Counted from the stretch's first letter, positions 33,305-42,696 are shown. The stretch: DNA of 64,000 bases from Streptomyces marinisediminis (GCF_026262575.1 NZ_JAPKFL010000011.1:109756-173755), one strand, 5' to 3'. Notes: generated by a model from the sequence alone, not told the origin. Numbers and translations: made by a program.

Positions 33305-34018
33305 TCAGGAGAGCGGGACGCCCTTGTCGCGCAGGTAGGAGACCGGGTCCATGTCCGAGCCGTACGCCGCGGTGCTGCGCGCCTCGAAGTGCAGGTGCGG
33401 GCCGGTGGAGTTGCCGGTCGAGCCGACCTTGCCGATCTCCTCGCCCTTGCCGACCTCCTCACCGACGCCGACGCCGATCTTGGACAGGTGGCCGTACTGG
33501 GTGTAGGTGCCGTCCTCGTGCTCGACGACGATGTTGTTGCCGTAGGCGCCGCCCCAGCCGGCGGTGACGACGGTGCCCTCGCCGATGGAGTTGACCGGCG
33601 TACCGGTGGCCGCGGCGAAGTCGATGCCGCTGTGCTTGCCGGAGGACCACATCGCGCCACCGCTCTTGTACGGGGTGGTCACGTCGCCGCCCTTGACCGG
33701 CGCGACGAAGGCGGCGCGGGCGGCGGAGCGGTCGGCGCGGTCCGAACCGCGCTCGGCCTCGGCCTTCTCCTCGGCCTGCTTCTTGGCCTTGTCGGCCTGC
33801 GCGTCCGCGGCGGCGTGCTGCGCCTCGGCCTGCGCCCGCACGTGGTCGGCGAGGGAGGGACCGAGCGCGACGGCCTCGCTGAAGCCGTTCTTGAACTCGG
33901 CGGCGGCGGCCGGCGCGGCGAAGGTGCCGGCCAGGCCGACGGCCACGGCTGCGGCGGCGGTGCCCATGCGGGCGGCGCGGGCGGGACGGGTCGTGCCGGT
34001 GAAGCGGTTGAGCGCCAT
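33305..34018 (-). CDS. Secreted M23 (LytM) cell-wall peptidase
   Basis: 237 residues: a signal peptide ending near AAPAAAAE (about 40), a charged Ala/Lys/Glu-rich coiled region (about 55-100), and a LytM domain with the zinc ligands in SGKHSGIDFAA (HxxxD) and GPHLHFE. It should cut peptidoglycan cross-bridges outside the cell. The ribosome site AAGGAG lies 9 bases before ATG 34018. The 5' leader carries a c-di-AMP riboswitch, as seen for other cell-wall hydrolases of actinobacteria, so expression should fall when c-di-AMP is high. Followed by a strong terminator. Confidence 0.95.
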   Translation of the reverse strand: MALNRFTGTTRPARAARMGTAAAAVAVGLAGTFAAPAAAAEFKNGFSEAVALGPSLADHVRAQAEAQHAAADAQADKAKKQAEEKAEAERGSDRADRSAARAAFVAPVKGGDVTTPYKSGGAMWSSGKHSGIDFAAATGTPVNSIGEGTVVTAGWGGAYGNNIVVEHEDGTYTQYGHLSKIGVGVGEEVGKGEEIGKVGSTGNSTGPHLHFEARSTAAYGSDMDPVSYLRDKGVPLS

Positions 34019-34044
34019 GGAGGCGTACTCCTTTCCTTCCTTCT

Positions 34045-34165
34045 CGCCTACCGGGTTAGCTGACGGGTTCGGAGCAGGAAGGTCTCCTACGGGCCACACG
34101 GGCCCGATTCACCCCAAGGGACTGAGTGGGTCCCCGGCTCCCCTGTGCGGGGACTCGGCGATTAC
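34045..34165 (-). ncRNA. c-di-AMP riboswitch (ydaO/yuaA class)
   Basis: On the minus strand the leader reads CGCCGAGTCCCCGCACAGG, then CTTGGGGTGAATCGGGCC, and later CGAACCCGTCAGCTAACC followed by GGTAGGCG: these are the conserved blocks of the ydaO class (GGGGTGAATC, the CCGAACCCGACAGCTAAC-type block and GGTAGGCG). The element ends about 5 bases before the purine-rich ribosome-site region of the M23 peptidase gene, so c-di-AMP binding can switch transcription or translation of it. Boundaries are approximate and the P1 stem was not folded. Confidence 0.88.
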
Positions 34166-34427
34166 TGCACGTCGGCCACGGGTGCGGTCACTTCTGACGA
34201 GCAGCGATAACGACGCTAAACGGGACATCTCGCCGAAGCCAAGAAAAACGGGGTTTTTGTCGGCCACGCCACACCTCGGAGCCGAGGGGTGGAAACGGGA
34301 ATACGAACCTGGAAAGACCCGCGTCCGCGCAGGTCAGAAGCGCGCAAGGGGGCGCCGGCGCGGCCTTCGCGCACCCACCCGACGGGGTGTGGACACCCTC
34401 TTTACCGGCCGTCGAAACCCGCGAAAT
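34166..34427. other. Gap upstream of the riboswitch
   Basis: About 260 bases, AT-richer around 34195-34300 (ACGACGCTAAACGGG, AAGAAAAACGGGG). It presumably holds the promoter of the riboswitch/M23 peptidase transcript (minus strand). No gene was seen. Confidence 0.5.
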
Positions 34428-34594
34428 GTGACCGCGGCCACTGCCTTTCGGCCGCCGCGAAAGGGCGTCGGCACCCGCATTTTGTGGCGGCGGTCACCGC
34501 CGCGCTCCGGCATTCTGTGGCGGCCGTCACCGCCGTGTCCCGGCTTCCTGTGGCGGCGGTCACCGGGAATTCCGTGCGTGGTGGCGGCCGTCAC
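34428..34594. repeat. 33-base tandem repeat with a dyad core (GTGGCGGCSGTCAC), plus one inverted copy
   Basis: The core GTGGCGGC[C/G]GTCAC is found at 34484, 34517, 34550 and 34581, so spacing is 33, 33 and 31 bases, about three helical turns. Flanks of the first three copies are also similar (unit starting CATTTTG or CATTCTG, ending TCCCGGC). A fifth copy in the opposite orientation, GTGACCGCGGCCAC, is at 34428-34441. Each core has near-perfect dyad symmetry. This looks like a multi-site operator or another protein-binding array rather than coding sequence, although the minus strand happens to encode an 11-residue Arg/His repeat. Confidence 0.75.
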
Positions 34595-34720
34595 ACGGAA
34601 AGGAAAGCGGCGACCGGCAACCCGGGGCGCGGGAAGGGCGGAATCCGGCGGTATCCCGCACGGCGGCCCTCCCCCGGCATGGGAGCCGGAGGAGGGCCGC
34701 GACGGAGCGTGTGCGAACGG

Positions 34721-34759
34721 GCACCGGCCGTACGAACCCGGGGGCCGTACGGCCGGTGC
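34721..34759. terminator. Terminator of the M16 peptidase operon
   Basis: GCACCGGCCGTACG (34721-34734) pairs perfectly with CGTACGGCCGGTGC (34746-34759) across an 11-base loop, 10 bases beyond the stop codon of the non-catalytic M16 subunit. Confidence 0.8.
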
Positions 34760-34769
34760 CGGCGGCGTG

Positions 34770-36158
34770 CTAGCGGAGCACGGTCACCGGGCCGACGCCC
34801 AGGGCCCGCACCGGTTCCTCGATCCGCGCCGCGTCGCCGACGAGGACCGTGACCAGCCGGTCCACGGGGAAGGCGCTGACGACCGCCGCCGTGGCCTCCA
34901 CCGTGCCCGTCTGGGCGAGCCGCTGGTAGAGCCGGGCCTGGTAGTCGTCCGGCAGGAACTGCTCGACCTGGTCGGCCAGCGTCGAGGCGACCGCGGCGGC
35001 CGTCTCGTAGCGCAGCGGGGCCACGCCCACGAGGTTCTGCACGGCCGTGTCGCGCTCGTCGTCGGTCAGCCCCTCGGCGGCCAGCGTGCGCAGCACCTGC
35101 CACAGATCGGCCAGCGCGGGCCCGGTGACGTCGGTGGCCACCGAGCCGCTGATGCCCAGCATGGACGTGCCGGTGCCCTCCGGGGTGGAGCGCAGCACCT
35201 GCCCGTAGGCGCGGACGCCGTACGTGTAGCCCTTCTCCTCGCGCAGCACGCGGTCCAGGCGCGAGGTGAGCGTGCCGCCCAGGCAGTAGACGCCGAGGAC
35301 CTGGGCCGGCCACACCGGGTCGTGCCGGTCGGCCCCGGCGCGGCTGACCAGGAGCTGGGTCTGCACCGCTCCCGGCCGGTCGACGATGACGACGCGCCCG
35401 GTGTCGTCGGCCGTGACCGGAGTCGGCGGGAACGCCCGGCCGGGCGAGCCCGTCCACGCCCCGAGCGTCTCCTCCAGCGCGGCCCGCAGGTCGACGCCGG
35501 CGAGGTCGCCCACGACGACGGCCGTGGTCGAGGCCGGACGCACGTGGGCCTCGTAGAAGGCGCGCACGGCGGCCGCGTCGATCCGCCGGACCGTCTCCTG
35601 CGTGCCCTGCCGTGGCCGGGACATGCGCGAGGAGGCCGGGAACAGCTCGCCGGACAGCGCGATGGCGGCGCGCCGGGCGGGGTTGGCCAGCTCGTGCGGG
35701 ATCTCGTCCAGCCGGTTCGCCACCAGCCGCTCGACCTCGGCCTCCCGGAAGGCCGGGGCGCGCAGCGCGTCGGCCAGCAGCGCGAGCGCGCTGGTCAGCC
35801 GCGAGACGGGCACCTCCAGGGAGACGCGGATGCCGGGGTGGTCGGCGAAGGCGTCCAGTGTGGCGCCGCAGCGCTCCAGCTCGGCGGCGAACTCCTCGGC
35901 CGTGTGCCGGTCCGTCCCCTCGCTCAGCGCGCGGGCCATGACCGTCGCGACGCCGTCCAGCCCGGCCGGCTCGGCCTCCAGCGGGGCGAGCAGGTTCACC
36001 TCGACGGCCACGACCTGCTGGCCGGGGCGGTGGCAGTGCAGGACGGTCAGCCCGTTGCCCAGCGCGTCGCGCTCGGGCGCCGGGAAGTTCCACGGCTTGG
36101 CCTGCCCGCCCGCCGGGCGCGGGTGGAACTCCATGGTGGGGGTGGTGGCGTCGCTCAC
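34770..36158 (-). CDS. M16 peptidase family protein, non-catalytic subunit
   Basis: 462 residues. It has the two-lobe M16 fold of processing-peptidase subunits, including the C-terminal R/Y pair region (LREEKGYTYGVRAY), but the zinc motif HxxEH is missing: the equivalent position reads AGLDGVATVMARAL. So it cannot bind catalytic zinc and should act as partner of the intact M16 protein encoded just upstream, like the alpha and beta subunits of mitochondrial processing peptidase. The GTG start overlaps the upstream stop by 4 bases. Confidence 0.9.
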   Translation of the reverse strand: MSDATTPTMEFHPRPAGGQAKPWNFPAPERDALGNGLTVLHCHRPGQQVVAVEVNLLAPLEAEPAGLDGVATVMARALSEGTDRHTAEEFAAELERCGATLDAFADHPGIRVSLEVPVSRLTSALALLADALRAPAFREAEVERLVANRLDEIPHELANPARRAAIALSGELFPASSRMSRPRQGTQETVRRIDAAAVRAFYEAHVRPASTTAVVVGDLAGVDLRAALEETLGAWTGSPGRAFPPTPVTADDTGRVVIVDRPGAVQTQLLVSRAGADRHDPVWPAQVLGVYCLGGTLTSRLDRVLREEKGYTYGVRAYGQVLRSTPEGTGTSMLGISGSVATDVTGPALADLWQVLRTLAAEGLTDDERDTAVQNLVGVAPLRYETAAAVASTLADQVEQFLPDDYQARLYQRLAQTGTVEATAAVVSAFPVDRLVTVLVGDAARIEEPVRALGVGPVTVLR

Positions 36159-37501
36159 TGGGCGGCCCCTTCCTGCGGCGTGGCGTCGTGCGGGGTCTGG
36201 TCGCCCGGCGTCGGTTCGTAGACGAGGACGGCGCGGTTGTCCGGCCGCAGCCGGGCCGCGGCGACGGCCTGCACCTCCTGCGGTGTGATGTCCAGCACCC
36301 GCTGGACGGCGGTCAGCGCGAGCTGGGGGTCGCCGAAGAGGACGGCGTACCGGCACAGTTCGTCGGCGCGGCCGCCGACCGTCGCCAGCCGGTCCAGCCA
36401 CTCGCGCTCGAGCTGGGCCTGGGCGCGCTCCATCTCCTCCGGGGTGGGCCCCTCGGCCGCGAACCGGGCCAGCTCGTCGTCGAGCGCGCTGTCGATGGCC
36501 TCCACCGACGCGTCCCCGGAGGCCTTCACGTCCAGCCAGCCCAGCGACGGCGCCCCCGCCAGCCGCAGCATGCCGAACCCGGCGGTGACGGCGACGCGGT
36601 CGCGGCGGACGAGGCGGTTGTACAGGCGCGAGGACTCGCCTCCGCCCAGCGCCGTGAGGGCCAGGTCGGCGGCGTCCGCCTCGCGCGTGCCGTCGTGCGG
36701 GAGGCGGTAGGCCATCATCACGGCGCGCGAGGGCACGTCCTCCTCGACCGTGCGGCGCAGCTCCTCGCCGATCACCTCGGGCAGCGAACCGTCCCGCGGT
36801 GGCTGCTTGCCGTCGTGCGCCGGAATGCTGCCGAAGTACTTCTCCACCCAGGCGAGGGTCTGCTCCGCGTCGATGTCGCCGACGACGGAGAGCACCGCGT
36901 TGTTGGGCGCGTAGTAGGTGCGGAAGAACTCCCGGGCGTCCTCCAGCGAGGCCGCGTCCAGGTCCGCCATGGAGCCGATGGGGGTGTGGTGGTAGGGGTG
37001 CCCCTCGGGGTAGGCCATGGCGAAGAGCTGCTCGAAGGCCGTCCCGTAGGGCACGTTGTCGTAGCGCTGGCGGCGCTCGTTCTTCACCACGTCGCGCTGG
37101 TTCTCCAGCGACTCCTCGTCCAGCGCGGTCAGCAGCGAGCCCATGCGGTCGGCTTCCAGCCACAGGGCCAGTTCCAACTCGTGGGCCGGCATCGTCTCGT
37201 AGTAGTTGGTGCGCTCGAAGCTCGTGGTGCCGTTGAGCGAACCGCCCACCGCCTGCACGAGTTCGAAGTGGCCGTTGCCGGGGACCTGGGCCGAGCCCTG
37301 GAACATCAGGTGCTCGAAGAGGTGGGCCAGGCCGGTGCGGCCCTTGACCTCGTGGCGTGAACCCACGTCGTACCACAGGCAGACGGCGGCGACGGGGGTC
37401 AGGTGGTCTTCGGAGAGCACGACACGCAGGCCGTTGGCCAGCCGGTGTTCGGTTGCTGTCAGCGCTCCCGTGTCGGGCGGAGGCGTGGCCGTGGGGCCCA
37501 T
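36155..37501 (-). CDS. M16 zinc metallopeptidase, catalytic subunit
   Basis: 448 residues. Zinc motif HLFEH with His60, Glu63 and His64, and a downstream Glu in [10 protein letters not shown] completing the M16B site. The substrate is unknown; relatives process peptides or presequences, in bacteria some are linked to secreted or ribosomally made peptides. No signal peptide. ATG 37501. It forms a two-gene operon with the zinc-free subunit. The same pair lies beside parC in S. coelicolor. Confidence 0.92.
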   Translation of the reverse strand: MGPTATPPPDTGALTATEHRLANGLRVVLSEDHLTPVAAVCLWYDVGSRHEVKGRTGLAHLFEHLMFQGSAQVPGNGHFELVQAVGGSLNGTTSFERTNYYETMPAHELELALWLEADRMGSLLTALDEESLENQRDVVKNERRQRYDNVPYGTAFEQLFAMAYPEGHPYHHTPIGSMADLDAASLEDAREFFRTYYAPNNAVLSVVGDIDAEQTLAWVEKYFGSIPAHDGKQPPRDGSLPEVIGEELRRTVEEDVPSRAVMMAYRLPHDGTREADAADLALTALGGGESSRLYNRLVRRDRVAVTAGFGMLRLAGAPSLGWLDVKASGDASVEAIDSALDDELARFAAEGPTPEEMERAQAQLEREWLDRLATVGGRADELCRYAVLFGDPQLALTAVQRVLDITPQEVQAVAAARLRPDNRAVLVYEPTPGDQTPHDATPQEGAAQ

Positions 37502-37862
37502 GGGCGACAAGTCCCTTCCGTTGGCGTGCGGGTGTGAGCTGCGGCTCTGGGGGTGGCGCGAGCCGTGGACGCGTGCGGGCCGGGCGGGCCGGCGGTGCGG
37601 CCCTGTCACTCTATGCAAGCGCGGGGGTCCTTCGCGAAGTTCCCGGCGGTTCCCGTCCTCGCACCGTGGCCGCCCGGCGGTGCCCGGCGGCCGGCCCGGG
37701 CCGCGCCACGACGGCCGCCCGGGCGGGGTGGCGGCCGAGGATGTCGGCGGCAAGGTCCACAATGGTCGGCGTCAGACCCCGCACGTCCGCTTCGGCACGC
37801 CCGGTTTACCCGGCCGGGCGCCCGGCCGCGCGACCGTAGCAACCGAAGGAGCAGCAGCCGCG

Positions 37863-40310
37863 ATGGCCCGCCGCAGCACGAAGACACCGCCGCCGGACGG
37901 TTTCGAGGAGCGCATCCTCGACATCGACGTCGTCGACGAGATGCAGGGCTCCTTCCTGGAGTACGCGTACTCGGTGATCTACTCGCGCGCCCTGCCCGAC
38001 GCGCGGGACGGGCTGAAGCCGGTGCACCGGCGCATCCTCTACCAGATGCACGAGATGGGGCTGCGCCCCGAGCGCAGCTACGTCAAGTGTGCCCGCGTGG
38101 TGGGCGAGGTGATGGGCAAGCTGCACCCGCACGGCGACTCGGCCATCTACGACGCCCTGGTGCGCATGGCGCAGCCGTTCTCGATGCGTCTGCCGCTGGT
38201 GGACGGGCACGGCAACTTCGGCTCGCTGGGCAACGACGACCCGCCGGCGGCCATGCGGTACACCGAGTGCCGCAGCGCGGCGGCGGCCGGACTCATGGTC
38301 GAGTCGATCGACGAGGAGACGGTCGACTTCGCGCCCAACTACGACGGCAGCGAGCAGGAACCGGTGGCGCTCCCGTCCGCCTACCCGAACCTGCTGGTCA
38401 ACGGCGCCTCCGGGATCGCGGTGGGCATGGCGACGAACATGCCCCCGCACAACCTGGGCGAGATCATCGCGGCCGCCCGGCACCTCATCAAGCACCCGGG
38501 CGCCGACCTGGAGACGCTGATGCGCCTGGTGCCCGGCCCCGACCTGCCCACCGGCGGGCGGATCGTGGGGCTGGACGGCGTCAAGGACGCCTACACCAAG
38601 GGCCGCGGCACCTTCCGCATCCGCGCGACGGCGGAGGTGGAGCAGGTCACCGCCCGCCGCAAGGGCCTGGTGGTGACCGAACTGCCCTTCACGGTGGGCC
38701 CGGAGAAGGTGATCTCCAAGATCAAGGACCTGGTCAACGCCAAGCGGCTGCAGGGCATCGCGGACGTCAAGGACCTCACCGACCGCGAGCACGGGCTGCG
38801 GCTGGTCATCGAGATCAAGAACGGCTTCCACCCGGAGGCGGTACTGGAACAGCTCTACAAGCTGACGCCGATGGAGGAGTCCTTCGGCATCAACAACGTG
38901 GCCCTGGTGGACGGCCAGCCGCTCACGCTCGGGCTCAAGGAGCTGCTGGAGGTCTACGTCGACCACCGGTTCGAGGTGGTCCGCCGGCGCAGCGCCTACC
39001 GGCGGCGCAAGCGCAGCGACCGGCTGCACTTGGTCGAGGGCCTGCTGGTGGCCCTGGTGGACATCGACGAGGTCATCAGCATCATCCGGTCGAGTGACAA
39101 CGCCACCGAGGCCAAGGAGGGGTTGATCGCCCGTTTCGGTCTCTCGGACGTGCAGACCCAGTACATCCTGGACACCCCGCTCCGCCGCCTCACCCGGTTC
39201 GACCGGCTGGAGTTGGAGAGCGAGCGGGACCGGCTGGGCCAGGAGATCGAGGAGCTCACCCGCATCCTGGAGTCGGACGCCGAGCTGCGCAAGCTCGTCT
39301 CCGCCGAACTGGCCTCGGTGGCCAAGAAGTTCGCCACCCCCCGGCGGACGGTGCTGCTGGACTCGGCGGCCGCCCCGGTGACCGCCGTGCCGCTCCAGGT
39401 CGCCGACGACCCGTGCCGGGTGCTGCTGTCCTCCACCGGCCTGCTGGCCCGCACGGCGAGCGGGGACACCGCGTTCGACGCGCGCGCCAAGCGCGTCAAG
39501 CACGACGTGATCGTCTCCGCCGTCCCCGCGACGGCCCGCGGCGAGGTGGGCGCGGTGACCTCGGCCGGCCGGCTGCTGCGCCTGCCCGTCATCGACCTGC
39601 CGCAGTTGCCCGAGTCCGGCACGTCGCCCAACCTCGCGGGCGGCGCGAAGGTCGCGGAGTTCCTCTCCCTGGCCGACGACGAGTCCCTGCTGTGTCTGAC
39701 CACCCTGGACGAGTCCTCCCCCGGCCTCGCGCTCGGCACCGCGCAGGGCGTGGTCAAGCGGGTGGTGCCCGACTACCCGGCGCACAAGGACGAGCTGGAG
39801 GTCGTCACGCTCAGGGAGGGCGACCGGGTGGTGGGCGCCGTGGAGCTGCGCACCGGCGAGGAGGACCTGGTCTTCATCACCGACGAGGCCCAGCTCCTGC
39901 GCTACCCGGCGGCCCAGGTGCGGCCCCAGGGGCGTGCCGCCGGCGGCATGACGGGGATCAAGCTCGCGGGAGAGGCCAAGGTCATCTCCTTCACCGCGGT
40001 GGACCCGGCCGCCGACGCCGTCGTCTTCACCGTCGCCGGTTCGCGCGGCACGCTGGCCGACGCGCTCGGCACCGCGAAGCTCACCCCGTTCGACCAGTAC
40101 CCGCGCAAGGGCCGCGCCACCGGCGGCGTCCGCTGCCAGCGGTTCCTCAAGGGCGAGGACTGCCTGAGCCTGGCCTGGGCCGGCCCCGCGCCCGCCCGCG
40201 CCGCCACGCGCACCGGCGCACCGGCGCGGCTGCCGGAGCCGGACCCGCGCCGGGACGGCTCCGGTGTGCCGCTGCCCGGCCCCGTGGACGTCGTCGGCGG
40301 GCCGCTGTGA
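37863..40310 (+). CDS. parC: DNA topoisomerase IV subunit A
   Basis: 815 residues. The breakage-reunion domain contains [12 protein letters not shown] (the quinolone-resistance region, about 88-99) and the catalytic Tyr133 in AAMRYTEC; the C-terminal half has several degenerate beta-pinwheel repeats (for example [20 protein letters not shown]), as in GyrA/ParC. With ParE, encoded 5 kb to the right on the other strand, it forms topoisomerase IV, which separates daughter chromosomes. GAAGGAGC lies about 10 bases before ATG 37863. The quinolone positions Ser93 and Asp97 are as in the sensitive enzyme type. Confidence 0.95.
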   Translation: MARRSTKTPPPDGFEERILDIDVVDEMQGSFLEYAYSVIYSRALPDARDGLKPVHRRILYQMHEMGLRPERSYVKCARVVGEVMGKLHPHGDSAIYDALVRMAQPFSMRLPLVDGHGNFGSLGNDDPPAAMRYTECRSAAAAGLMVESIDEETVDFAPNYDGSEQEPVALPSAYPNLLVNGASGIAVGMATNMPPHNLGEIIAAARHLIKHPGADLETLMRLVPGPDLPTGGRIVGLDGVKDAYTKGRGTFRIRATAEVEQVTARRKGLVVTELPFTVGPEKVISKIKDLVNAKRLQGIADVKDLTDREHGLRLVIEIKNGFHPEAVLEQLYKLTPMEESFGINNVALVDGQPLTLGLKELLEVYVDHRFEVVRRRSAYRRRKRSDRLHLVEGLLVALVDIDEVISIIRSSDNATEAKEGLIARFGLSDVQTQYILDTPLRRLTRFDRLELESERDRLGQEIEELTRILESDAELRKLVSAELASVAKKFATPRRTVLLDSAAAPVTAVPLQVADDPCRVLLSSTGLLARTASGDTAFDARAKRVKHDVIVSAVPATARGEVGAVTSAGRLLRLPVIDLPQLPESGTSPNLAGGAKVAEFLSLADDESLLCLTTLDESSPGLALGTAQGVVKRVVPDYPAHKDELEVVTLREGDRVVGAVELRTGEEDLVFITDEAQLLRYPAAQVRPQGRAAGGMTGIKLAGEAKVISFTAVDPAADAVVFTVAGSRGTLADALGTAKLTPFDQYPRKGRATGGVRCQRFLKGEDCLSLAWAGPAPARAATRTGAPARLPEPDPRRDGSGVPLPGPVDVVGGPL

Positions 40311-40349
40311 GCGGCGACCCGCGGTGAGCTGTGCGGACGCCTCCCAGGG

Positions 40350-41573
40350 TCACTCCCGGGCGGCGTCCGCGTGTCGGGGCACACCGTGCGCCTCGCCGGG
40401 GGCGTACGGCTCCGGGGCGGGGCCCGGCTCGTCGGGCTCGGGCTCGGGCTGGGCACCCGGGCCGCTCGGCTCGGCCTCCGGCTCGTAGGGCACCTCCGGC
40501 TCGTCCGGCTCGTCCGGCTCGTCGGGTTCGGCGCCGGGGCCGTCCACGTAGCGCAGGACGCCCCACATGCCGCTGGGGTCGCGGTGTTCGGCCTCCGGGT
40601 CCGCGGAGACGCAGGCCGCCAGCCCGGCGCGCAGGGCGTCGGCGTCGACCCCGGCGCCGATCAGGACGAGCCGCGTCGCCCGCGCCTCCCCCGGCGGCCA
40701 CGGACCGGGCGTGAAGCGCAGGAAGCCCCCCACGGCGTGCACCGTCCAGCACTGCGCGCCGCCGTCGCCGCTGAGGCGCACGTGCCCCTTCAGCCGGTAC
40801 AGCCCGGCCGGGCGCTCGTCGAGGAAGGCGAGCAGCCGGCGCGGGCTGAGCGGGGCGTCCTCGGTGAAGGCCACCGTGTCGTAGGCGGTGTGCGGGTGGT
40901 CGTGGCCGTGCTCGTCGCCGTCGGCGCACAGGTCCTCGAAGGAGAGCTGGCGCACGGTCTCCTCGCGCTCCCGGGCGGCGTCGCGGTCGAACAGCAGCTC
41001 GGGGTCGACGCGGCCGTGGTCGGCGCTCACCACGGGGGTGCCGCCGGCCAGCCCGGTCAGCCGCGCGAGCAGCGCCGCGCGCGCGTCGTCGGTGACCCGG
41101 TCCACCTTGTTCAGCACCACCAGGTCCGCCGCCCGCACGTGCCGCTCCAGCTCCGGGTGGCGGCGGCACACGGCGTCGAACTCCGCGGCGTCCACGACCT
41201 CCACCAGCCCGCCGTAGGTGATCCGGGGGTCTCGGCTGGCCAGCAGCATGCGGATGAGCGTCTGCGGCTCGGCCAGGCCGCTGGCCTCGATGACGATCAG
41301 GTCGATGCCCTGGGAGGGGCGGGCCAGCTTCTCCAGGACGCCGTCCAGGTCCTCGGTGTCCACCGCGCAGCACAGGCAGCCGTCGCCGAGCGAGACCATC
41401 GAGTCGACCTGGCCGGCCACCGTCATCGCGTCGATCTCGATGGACCCGAAGTCGTTGACGACGGCGCCGATCCGCACCCCGCGCCGGTTGCGCAGGAGGT
41501 GGTTGAGCAGAGTCGTCTTGCCGGAACCGAGGAACCCCGCGAGGACGAGGACCGGAATGCGCTGCGTGACCAC
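40350..41573 (-). CDS. CobW/COG0523-family GTP-binding metal chaperone
   Basis: 407 residues. P-loop GFLGSGKTT (13-21), the metal motif CLCC (66-69, GCLCC), the switch EASGLAEP and the base motif NKVD. A His-rich linker (DGDEHGHDHPHT) before the C-terminal CobW_C domain (about 240-345) may hold metal. The last 60 residues are a Pro/Glu/Asp repeat tail. Such proteins move zinc, cobalt or iron to target enzymes using GTP. GTG 41573 is chosen, with AGGGAAGG 6-8 bases upstream. Divergent from the sucrase/ferredoxin-like gene. No Zur site was seen, but an iron-box-like site lies between. Confidence 0.9.
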   Translation of the reverse strand: MVTQRIPVLVLAGFLGSGKTTLLNHLLRNRRGVRIGAVVNDFGSIEIDAMTVAGQVDSMVSLGDGCLCCAVDTEDLDGVLEKLARPSQGIDLIVIEASGLAEPQTLIRMLLASRDPRITYGGLVEVVDAAEFDAVCRRHPELERHVRAADLVVLNKVDRVTDDARAALLARLTGLAGGTPVVSADHGRVDPELLFDRDAAREREETVRQLSFEDLCADGDEHGHDHPHTAYDTVAFTEDAPLSPRRLLAFLDERPAGLYRLKGHVRLSGDGGAQCWTVHAVGGFLRFTPGPWPPGEARATRLVLIGAGVDADALRAGLAACVSADPEAEHRDPSGMWGVLRYVDGPGAEPDEPDEPDEPEVPYEPEAEPSGPGAQPEPEPDEPGPAPEPYAPGEAHGVPRHADAARE

Positions 41574-41614
41574 CTGGTGCCTTCCCTGTCGCCAAAACGG
41601 CAGTCGATCGTAAC

Positions 41615-41633
41615 GGAGGTTAGGCTCACCTGT
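41615..41633. promoter_or_regulatory. Iron box (DmdR/IdeR-type operator)
   Basis: GGAGGTTAGGCTCACCTGT matches 15 of 19 bases of the actinobacterial iron box (TTAGGTTAGGCTCACCTAA), keeping the whole core AGGTTAGGCTCACCT. It sits immediately upstream of the GTG start of the sucrase/ferredoxin-like gene and 42 bases from the divergent CobW start, so DmdR-type repression of either gene is plausible. Confidence 0.8.
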
Positions 41634-42626
41634 GTGACGACGTGCGCCATCGCCTCCCTGGAGAGGGCCGAACCCCTCGCGGCCACGGCCGCGACCGCCC
41701 GCACCTGGCTGCTGCTGGAGCAGCCGGGGCCGTGGGGCGCGCAGGCGCTGCACGAGAGCCACCTCGACGCCGGGACCGGCCGCGCCCTGGCGGCGGCCGC
41801 CGAGGGCACCGGGGTGCGCGTGGCGCTCATCCGCCGCCCGGGGCCGCACGCGGACCGCGGGGGCGCCGCACGCCGCCGGGTCTATCTCGCGCACACGCTG
41901 CCCGGCCGCTCCTGGGTGCGCACCTGGCGCACCGACGACCCGGCCGCCCTCACCGCGCTGGACTTCGCCGCGCTGGGCGCCGGGGACCACACCGGACTCG
42001 GGGAGCCCTACCGCGGCGACCCGCTCACGCTGGTGTGCACCAACGGGCGGCGCGACCGCTGCTGTGCGCTGCTCGGCCGTCCGCTGGCGGCGGAACTCGC
42101 CGCGTCCGGTGGGGCGAACGCCTGGGAGATCACCCACATCGGCGGCCACCGCTTCTCCCCCACGCTGCTGGTGCTGCCCTACGGCTACGCCTACGGGCGG
42201 GTCGACGCGCCCACGGTGAAGGGCGTGCTGGCGGCGGTGCGCCGCGGGCGGGTCGTCGTCGAGCACTGCCGCGGGCGCTCGGCCTGGGACCGGCCGGGGC
42301 AGGCGGCGGAGCTGGCCGTCCGCGCGGCGACGGGCGAGGTGGACGCCGACGCGCTCACGGTGACGCACACCGCGGACGCAGGCGACGCAGGCGACGCAGG
42401 CGGCCCGGACAACGCGGACGACGCGACCGACGCGACCGACGCCTGGACCGTGACCGTCACTCACCGCGACGCCCGTGCCTGGCACGTCACCGTCCGCTCC
42501 GCTCCGGGGCCGGCCACTCCCGCGAGCTGCGGCGCCGAAGCCGTCCCGCAGCCGCGCCTGTACGCCGTGCGGGTGAGCGCCGCCGCGGCGGACGGCTCCC
42601 CGGCCGGCGCCCCGCCGGCGGGCTGA
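41634..42626 (+). CDS. Sucrase/ferredoxin-like family protein
   Basis: 330 residues. Thioredoxin-like ferredoxin fold with the cysteines of TNGRRDRCCALLGRPL and the motif THIGGHRFSPTLLVLPYGY plus a later CRG, the set that binds a [2Fe-2S] cluster in this family. Electron-transfer role is likely, partner unknown. A short Ala/Asp/Gly-repeat linker (DAGDAGDAGG, DDATDATD) precedes the last domain. GTG 41634 lies directly behind the iron box, so the gene should be induced by iron shortage and may help siderophore iron release, which is an inference. Convergent with the symporter gene across a 22-base inverted repeat. Confidence 0.85.
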   Translation: MTTCAIASLERAEPLAATAATARTWLLLEQPGPWGAQALHESHLDAGTGRALAAAAEGTGVRVALIRRPGPHADRGGAARRRVYLAHTLPGRSWVRTWRTDDPAALTALDFAALGAGDHTGLGEPYRGDPLTLVCTNGRRDRCCALLGRPLAAELAASGGANAWEITHIGGHRFSPTLLVLPYGYAYGRVDAPTVKGVLAAVRRGRVVVEHCRGRSAWDRPGQAAELAVRAATGEVDADALTVTHTADAGDAGDAGGPDNADDATDATDAWTVTVTHRDARAWHVTVRSAPGPATPASCGAEAVPQPRLYAVRVSAAAADGSPAGAPPAG

Positions 42627-42696
42627 CGAGGTCCGCGCGCTCACGGGTTTGCCGGAGCGCTACACCGCCCCGGCACCCGTGAGCGCGCGGACCTCG
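42627..42696. terminator. 22-base perfect inverted repeat, bidirectional terminator
   Basis: Arms 42627-42648 and 42675-42696 are perfectly complementary (left arm starts CGAGGTCCGCGCGC), with a 26-base loop. The left arm begins right after the stop of the sucrase/ferredoxin-like gene (42626); the right arm lies in the last codons of the symporter gene, whose stop is in the loop. Confidence 0.85.

Noticed and set aside
34334..34594. Small minus-strand Arg/His repeat protein (86 codons)
   Set aside because: The repeat arises from the 33-base DNA repeat; no ribosome site or codon bias supports translation. Kept only as a finding about DNA structure.
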